Source of the DNA: an uncultured Actinomycetes bacterium
GTDB lineage: Bacteria; Actinomycetota; Coriobacteriia; Coriobacteriales; RUG844
NCBI GenBank assembly: GCA_900313875.1
Contig: OMSY01000052.1
Location: 1-9,164 of the forward strand
DNA length: 9,164 nt
Reading direction: 5' to 3'
Position numbers and translations under genes: made by a program. Position 1 is the first letter of the stretch, and every line of letters begins with the position of its first letter. Under the pieces are notes generated by a model. The model was not told the origin of the DNA. It was given only the letters and a program-made list of their open reading frames with translations, and ran no database searches. Shown here one piece after another: positions 5,275 to 9,164 of the stretch.

Positions 5275-6303
5275 CTACAGCACGAACCTCTTCACGACAT
5301 CGACGACACCGTCCTCATCGTTCGAGGGGGCTATCCAATCAGCGTGCTCCTTCACACCCGGATAAGAGTTGTCCATGGCGACGGCAAGGCCCGCATAGTC
5401 GAGCATCGGGATGTCGTTGTACCCATCACCCACGGCGATGATCTCCTCGCGCGGGATGCCGTGGCGCTCCGCGATCTCGGCGATTGCAGCACCCTTGCGC
5501 ACGCCCGGCGGGACGATCTCGATGAAGTACGGTTCGGAAAGGAACACGTCGGCCACCCCTGCGAGGCGGACCTCGAGCGCTTCCTGCGCCACCATGAGCC
5601 GGTCCGGGTCCCCCACCACCATGACCTTGTTCGGTTCCCAGGTCACGAACGCCGCGAGGTCATCCACGCGTTTGGCGATGGAGGAGTTGTTGAAACGTTC
5701 CTGCTCCACCCAACGTGCCTCCGGACGCTCGGAATACAGGTACCTGTCGTCATAGACCAGCGTGTCGAACCCGAACTCATGGGCCACCCCACACGCCACC
5801 TCCACGGCAACGTGTGGAAGCGTCAGGTCAGCCACGACCTCCTTCGAGCGCCATTCGATGACACGCGCACCGTTGTTGGAGAGCACGTAACCACCAAGCT
5901 CGTCGAGGGCCAGCGCATCCGCCACCGGCGCCACGCCCACGAGGGGGCGCCCGCTCGCAAGCACCACCTGCACCCCCGCGGAGATGGCTTCGTGGATCGC
6001 CGCCCTGACCGGCGGGGTGATCTCCTTCTCGCTGTTGACGAGTGTCCCATCCAAGTCGAACGCCAGCATCCGATACCGTCGCCCTGATGAGGGCAAAGAC
6101 CCCATCGCCCGACCAGATGGCGAACCCATCGCCCGGCCCGTCGACCGGTCGACCCCCTCCTCGGACGACAGCCGCGACACCCCATCGGGCGCCTCGCCGA
6201 ACGCCGCCCCTACCATATCGTCGGACGACGGCCACGGCGCTGCCCCGTCAGGCACCGCCCCCACCGTGTCGTCGGGCATCTTGCCCGTCATCGGATCAGT
6301 CAT
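5275..6303 (-). CDS. Cof-type HAD-superfamily phosphatase (subclass IIB)
   Basis: This is a cytoplasmic, Mg-dependent phosphatase of the Cof/YidA type, probably acting on sugar phosphates or other small metabolites; the substrate cannot be told. All four HAD motifs are present: FDLDGT with the nucleophilic Asp, LASGRP, the Lys in GVRKG, and GDGYNDIPML. A large C2-type cap lies between motifs II and III. The core from MLAFDLDGT (ATG at 6069) is 264 residues, normal for the family. The given start, ATG at 6303, overlaps the stop of the aminopeptidase gene by 8 bases and would add a 78-residue Gly/Pro/Ser/Asp-rich extension with a repeated SGRAMG. Starts at 6105 or 6069 are equally possible, and none has a strong Shine-Dalgarno. 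Function is well supported, but the start is not. It is likely translated from the aminopeptidase transcript. Confidence 0.9.
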   Translation of the reverse strand: MTDPMTGKMPDDTVGAVPDGAAPWPSSDDMVGAAFGEAPDGVSRLSSEEGVDRSTGRAMGSPSGRAMGSLPSSGRRYRMLAFDLDGTLVNSEKEITPPVRAAIHEAISAGVQVVLASGRPLVGVAPVADALALDELGGYVLSNNGARVIEWRSKEVVADLTLPHVAVEVACGVAHEFGFDTLVYDDRYLYSERPEARWVEQERFNNSSIAKRVDDLAAFVTWEPNKVMVVGDPDRLMVAQEALEVRLAGVADVFLSEPYFIEIVPPGVRKGAAIAEIAERHGIPREEIIAVGDGYNDIPMLDYAGLAVAMDNSYPGVKEHADWIAPSNDEDGVVDVVKRFVL

Positions 6304-7744
6304 CGAGCAGGAACGCCTCGTAGCCCTTGCGCGCCTCGTAGATGTCCGCCTTGCTCGTGACCTCCCACGGCGCGTGCATCGAGAGCACCGGTACGCCGCT
6401 GTCGATGACATCCATGTTGTAGCGCGCGGGGATGAACGCGATGGTCCCGCCACCGCCGGCATCGACCTTGCCCATCTCGGAGAGCTGGAACGCGACACCC
6501 GCCTCATCCATCACGCGGCGCATCCGCGCGACGAACTCGGCCGTCGCGTCGTTGCTCGAGCTCTTGCCACGCGCCCCCGTGAACTTGTTGAAGACGAGAC
6601 CGCGCCCGAGGAACGCCGCGTTCTTGGTCTCGAACTGACCCGCATACCCCGGGTCGAAGGCGGCGGAAACATCGGAGGAGAGCATCTTGGACGCAGCGAG
6701 CGCACGATGCAGCTTGAGCATGCCGCCCGCGCCCGTCAGCTCCATGACCTCGGCGATCGTGTTCTCGAAGAACAGGGATTCCATGCCCGTGGCACCGACG
6801 CTGCCGATCTCCTCCTTGTCCACGAGGACGCAGACGGCGGTGCGCCCGGGCGTCTCGATAGCGAGCTGCGCGAGCAGGCTCGTGTACGCGCAGACACGAT
6901 CGTCCTGGCCGTAACCGATGACCATGCTGCGGTCGAACCCCAGGTCACGGGCGCGCCCAGCCGGCACCACCTCGATCTCGGCGGAAAGGAAATCCTCCTC
7001 GACGATACCGTACTTCCCCTCGAGCAGCTTGAGCGCGAAGGCCGCGACCGGGTCCTTCTTTGCACGCTTCTTCCACTCGGGCGCATCGTCAGCAGCCCCG
7101 TCCTTGCCGTCATCGTCGTCATCGTCGTCCTCGATGATGAGCGGTCGGCTACCGCAGAGCACATCGAGCGCCTCGGCCGCGACGACCTCCGAGGCCTTCT
7201 TGCTCATCTGCTCGCGGCCCAGATGCGGCAGCAGGTCGGTGACGCAGAAAACGGGATCGTCCGGGTCCTCACCGATCACGACCGGCACCACCGTGCCATC
7301 GGTCTTGACGACCACGCCATGCAGGGCGAGGGGGAGGGTGACCCACTGGTATTTCTTGATGCCACCATAGTAATGAGTGTCGAGCAGGGCGAGGTCCTCG
7401 GTCTCGTAGAGGGGGTTCTGCTTGAGGTCGAGACGCGGCGAATCGATATGGGCACCCAGGATGTTGAAGCCCTTCTCGAGCGGTTCGGTCCCGATGTGCA
7501 CGAGGACGATGGCCTTGCCGCGCGTATGGGACCAGACCTTGTCACCCGCCTTGAGCGCGCGCCCCTCGGCGATCGCCTGCTCGAGCGGACGGTAGCCTTT
7601 CGCTTCCGCGAGCGCGATCGCGGCCGTCGCACACTCGCGCTCCGTCTTGTTGGAGGAGATGAACTCCTTGTAGCTGCGGGCAAGTTCCTCGAGCTCGACA
7701 AGCTCCTCGTCGCTGTAGTTCTTCCAAGCGTTCTCGCGCTTCAT
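6296..7744 (-). CDS. M18-family metalloaminopeptidase
   Basis: This cytoplasmic exopeptidase of family M18 (aspartyl aminopeptidase/aminopeptidase I type) removes N-terminal residues from peptides using two metal ions, usually zinc. It has 482 residues, typical of bacterial members. Expected metal and catalytic residues are visible: His99 in GAHIDSPR, Asp281 in GQDDR, Glu311-Glu312 in DKEEIGS, Asp358 in SSDVSAAFDP and His457 in LSMHAPWE. The glycine-rich VDAGGGGTI (428-435) is also typical. A run of seven Asp (206-212) and a charged loop interrupt the chain around 205-232, just before KYGIVEEDFL. ATG at 7744 is chosen because AGGAAGG lies 7 bases upstream; the in-frame GTG at 7774 would place that site inside the gene. 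The HAD phosphatase gene overlaps or closely follows. Peptide salvage is the likely role. Confidence 0.95.
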   Translation of the reverse strand: MKRENAWKNYSDEELVELEELARSYKEFISSNKTERECATAAIALAEAKGYRPLEQAIAEGRALKAGDKVWSHTRGKAIVLVHIGTEPLEKGFNILGAHIDSPRLDLKQNPLYETEDLALLDTHYYGGIKKYQWVTLPLALHGVVVKTDGTVVPVVIGEDPDDPVFCVTDLLPHLGREQMSKKASEVVAAEALDVLCGSRPLIIEDDDDDDDGKDGAADDAPEWKKRAKKDPVAAFALKLLEGKYGIVEEDFLSAEIEVVPAGRARDLGFDRSMVIGYGQDDRVCAYTSLLAQLAIETPGRTAVCVLVDKEEIGSVGATGMESLFFENTIAEVMELTGAGGMLKLHRALAASKMLSSDVSAAFDPGYAGQFETKNAAFLGRGLVFNKFTGARGKSSSNDATAEFVARMRRVMDEAGVAFQLSEMGKVDAGGGGTIAFIPARYNMDVIDSGVPVLSMHAPWEVTSKADIYEARKGYEAFLLDD

Positions 7745-7884
7745 GCGAACCCCTTCCTGCGCTGCCGTGGACACGATGTCGTGATGATGAATGCATCGCG
7801 TCTAGGGTATCATTCCCAGGCGCATCGGGATGTCGGGATCGACACGGGCTGCTGGCTGGTGCGTGACGCCTGGTCGCTGCTCCC

Positions 7885-8018
7885 GGTGGACGCACTGCCC
7901 CCGCGGAGGTCATGCAAGGGGGTGCTGACAGAAGGCGCAGCGGTCCCCTGGACCCGCCCCGGGGAAGGGCATGCCATATCTCCGCGGCACACCCTTCCCC
8001 GGGAGCAGCGCGCCATCT
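7885..8018. repeat. Intergenic repeat cluster between the aminopeptidase gene and pyrE
   Basis: This part of the 360-bp divergent spacer holds several copies of the same degenerate family. One is an inverted copy at 7888-7906 (minus strand CCGCGGGGGCAGTGCGTCC). A forward unit starts at 7957 (CCCCGGGGAAGGGCATGCCA) and another runs 7991-8018 (ACCCTTCCCCGGGAGCAGCG, then CGCCATCT). The last unit is nearly the same as 2285-2312. I see no gene or RNA gene in 7775-8028, and no convincing promoter for the aminopeptidase. Confidence 0.55.
7958..8003. promoter_or_regulatory. Long inverted repeat overlapping the pyrE -35 region
   Basis: CCCGGGGAAGGG (7958-7969) and CCCTTCCCCGGG (7992-8003) are perfect 12-base inverted repeats. 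After a 2x2 mismatch, TGCC (7972-7975) pairs with GGCA (7986-7989), leaving a 10-base loop. The right arm contains the proposed pyrE -35. No gene ends toward it, so it is not a terminator. It could be an operator or simply two opposed repeat units. Confidence 0.5.
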
Positions 8019-8023
8019 AGAAT
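7995..8023 (+). promoter_or_regulatory. Probable pyrE promoter
   Basis: TAGAAT (8018-8023) matches the -10 consensus at 5 of 6 bases, and TTCCCC (7995-8000) sits 17 bp upstream as a weak -35. Transcription would start near 8030, giving a leader of about 75 nt. Confidence 0.55.
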
Positions 8024-8028
8024 GAGGT

Positions 8029-8052
8029 GGAACAGGGTCATGGCCCTGTTCC
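8029..8052 (+). promoter_or_regulatory. Stem-loop at the 5' end of the pyrE leader
   Basis: GGAACAGGG (8029-8037) and CCCTGTTCC (8044-8052) pair perfectly around the loop TCATGG. With the promoter above, this hairpin would lie at the very 5' end of the mRNA. It might stabilise the transcript or bind a regulator. It lacks a T-run, so it is not an attenuator terminator by itself. Confidence 0.55.
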
Positions 8053-8104
8053 GGCCGGTCGGCCACGCCCCGGTGCCATATGCGCGACGATGACAGGAGG
8101 ACCC

Positions 8105-8788
8105 GTGAACACCTACAAGCAGGAATTCATCGATTTCATGGTGGAGAGCGATGTGCTCAAGTTCGGAGACTTCACGCTCAAGAGCGGGCGCAAGTCACCC
8201 TTCTTCATGAACGCAGGCGCCTATGTGACCGGTTCGCAGCTGCATCGTCTCGGACAGTATTACGCACGGGCCATCCACGACAGCTTCGGGCTCGACTTCG
8301 ACGTCGTCTTCGGCCCGGCCTACAAGGGCATCCCCCTGAGCGTGGTCACGACCATCGCCCTCCAGGAACTCTATGGCAAGGAGGCACGCTACTGCTCCAA
8401 CCGCAAGGAGGTCAAGGACCACGGCGACACCGGCATCCTGCTCGGCAGCAAGCTCGTCGATGGTGACCGTGTCGTCATGGTCGAGGACGTCACCACCTCG
8501 GGCAAGTCGATCGATGAGACCTATCCGCTCATCTGCGCCCAGGCGGACATCGAGGTCGTCGGCCTCATGGTCTCGCTCAACCGGCTGGAGGTCGGCCGCG
8601 GCGGCAAGATGTGCGCACTCGACGAGGTGAGCGAACGCTACGGGTTCCCCACCGCCTCCATCGTCGACATGGCGGAGGTCACCGAATACCTGCACGGCAA
8701 CGAGAGGGAAGGGCGCATCGTCATCGACGACGAGATCAAGGCAGCGCTTGACGCCTATTACGCGCAGTATGGAGCCGAACGGGCCTGA
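8105..8788 (+). CDS. pyrE: Orotate phosphoribosyltransferase
   Basis: PyrE joins orotate to PRPP, giving orotidine 5'-phosphate, the fifth step of UMP synthesis in the cytoplasm. The 227-residue length is usual. The early KSGRKSPFFMNAG segment, FGPAYKGIPL, the catalytic loop NRKEVKDHGDTG (99-110, with Lys101, Lys104 and His106) and the PRPP-binding motif VVMVEDVTTSGKS (123-135) are all in order. The GTG at 8105 is preferred since AGGAGG (8095-8100) lies 4 bases upstream; the in-frame ATG at 8090 has no such site and lies before it. Other pyr genes are not in the window, so pyrE stands apart from them here. A macro-domain gene follows after 47 bp and may share the transcript. The promoter region is rich in inverted repeats. 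Confidence 0.96.
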   Translation: MNTYKQEFIDFMVESDVLKFGDFTLKSGRKSPFFMNAGAYVTGSQLHRLGQYYARAIHDSFGLDFDVVFGPAYKGIPLSVVTTIALQELYGKEARYCSNRKEVKDHGDTGILLGSKLVDGDRVVMVEDVTTSGKSIDETYPLICAQADIEVVGLMVSLNRLEVGRGGKMCALDEVSERYGFPTASIVDMAEVTEYLHGNEREGRIVIDDEIKAALDAYYAQYGAERA

Positions 8789-8835
8789 CGCACCACGCAG
8801 GACCGAGCAGCCATCTCCGAGGACCCGTCACCACC

Positions 8836-9164
8836 ATGCCTTTCAGGATAGAACGCAACGATATCGCACTCGTCGACGCGGACGCGATCGTCTGCCCCGC
8901 CAACCCCCAGCTGCGCGATGACGGCGGCGGGGCATGCGGCGCCATCTTCAGACACGCCGGTGCCCGTCGCATGCGGCGGGCACTCCGCGCGACGCGTCAC
9001 TGCGAGCCCGGGCAGACGGTGGTCACCCCGGGGTTCAAGCTCCCCGCACGTTATGTGATCCACGCCGTCGGGCCGGTCTGGCACGGCGGCGCCTTCGGCG
9101 AACCCGACGTTCTCCGGAGCGCCTACCGCAACGCGCTCCTCGAGGCATCGTTGCTCGAGGTCTC
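8836..9164 (+). CDS. Macro-domain protein, partial (runs off the window end)
   Basis: The first 109 residues look like a macro domain, a fold that binds ADP-ribose and often removes it from proteins or from O-acetyl-ADP-ribose. The start RNDIALVDADAIVCPAN corresponds to the usual GDIT..VDAIVNAAN; GGGACGAIFRHAG to GGGVDGAIHRAAG; and ARYVIHAVGPVWHGG is a strong family mark. The Asn of the NAAN motif is kept (Asn23), but the Asp of GGGVDG, important for catalysis in MacroD-type hydrolases, is Cys34, and the loop before it is one residue longer. It may be a binder, or use another mechanism. The ATG at 8836 has only a weak GAGGA upstream. No stop occurs before 9164. It lies 47 bp after pyrE on the same strand. 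Confidence 0.85.
   Translation, partial: MPFRIERNDIALVDADAIVCPANPQLRDDGGGACGAIFRHAGARRMRRALRATRHCEPGQTVVTPGFKLPARYVIHAVGPVWHGGAFGEPDVLRSAYRNALLEASLLEV

Noticed and set aside
5984..8020. A 678-codon plus-strand open frame
   Set aside because: It is antisense to the HAD and M18 genes, both of which carry complete catalytic motifs. It also crosses the repeat-rich spacer.
8024..8104. PyrR attenuator or riboswitch in the pyrE leader
   Set aside because: There is only one short stem-loop, no competing anti-terminator and no T-run; the leader is too short for known riboswitch classes.
1..9164. tRNA, rRNA or transposase genes
   Set aside because: I found no cloverleaf with a TTCGA-type arm, no rRNA-like sequence and no transposase or integrase motif.

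Overview
The window is GC-rich, uses GTG starts in two genes, and has strong Shine-Dalgarno sites. Together with gene content (M18 aminopeptidase, Cof-type HAD phosphatase, a secreted beta-helix protein with a Pro/Gly/Ala linker) this suggests a high-GC Gram-positive actinobacterium. A host-associated Coriobacteriia such as an Olsenella or Collinsella relative is my best guess, but that is inference, not proof.

Layout: (1) 1-1157, minus strand: cysK (cysteine synthase) with a well-formed sigma70-type promoter. An 11-7-11 AT-rich palindrome covers the likely transcription start and a 16-bp perfect palindrome lies upstream. A degenerate copy of the last cysK codons sits just past its stop. (2) 1198-2157, plus strand: a two-gene cassette of a lipoprotein-type, barnase-family ribonuclease and its barstar-family inhibitor, probably expressed from a leaderless promoter. 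(3) 2158-2441: a repeat-rich spacer with no gene. (4) 2442-4460, minus strand: a large exported beta-helix protein with a collagen-like insert. (5) 4535-5184, plus strand: a universal stress protein with its promoter and an intrinsic terminator. (6) 5275-7744, minus strand: an M18 aminopeptidase followed by an overlapping or closely spaced Cof-type HAD phosphatase. (7) 7745-8104: a repeat and palindrome-rich divergent promoter region. (8) 8105-9164, plus strand: pyrE, then a macro-domain protein that runs off the end.

Most genes are housekeeping or metabolic: sulfur assimilation, peptide turnover, pyrimidine synthesis and stress response. The accessory part is the RNase/inhibitor cassette next to the surface protein. 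Its most striking feature is in the toxin-inhibitor interface. Aligned without gaps to Bacillus barnase and barstar, the toxin position equivalent to Arg59 is Asp, the inhibitor position equivalent to Glu76 is Arg, and the one equivalent to Asp35 is Ser. The central Arg83/Arg87/His102 to Asp39 contact set is kept. This looks like a charge-swapped specificity variant.

A second theme is a family of short degenerate repeats with the core GGCAGCGTGCCATC or GTGCCATCCG(T/C)CA. It recurs in the main non-coding spacers, including both sides of the RNase cassette and the pyrE promoter.
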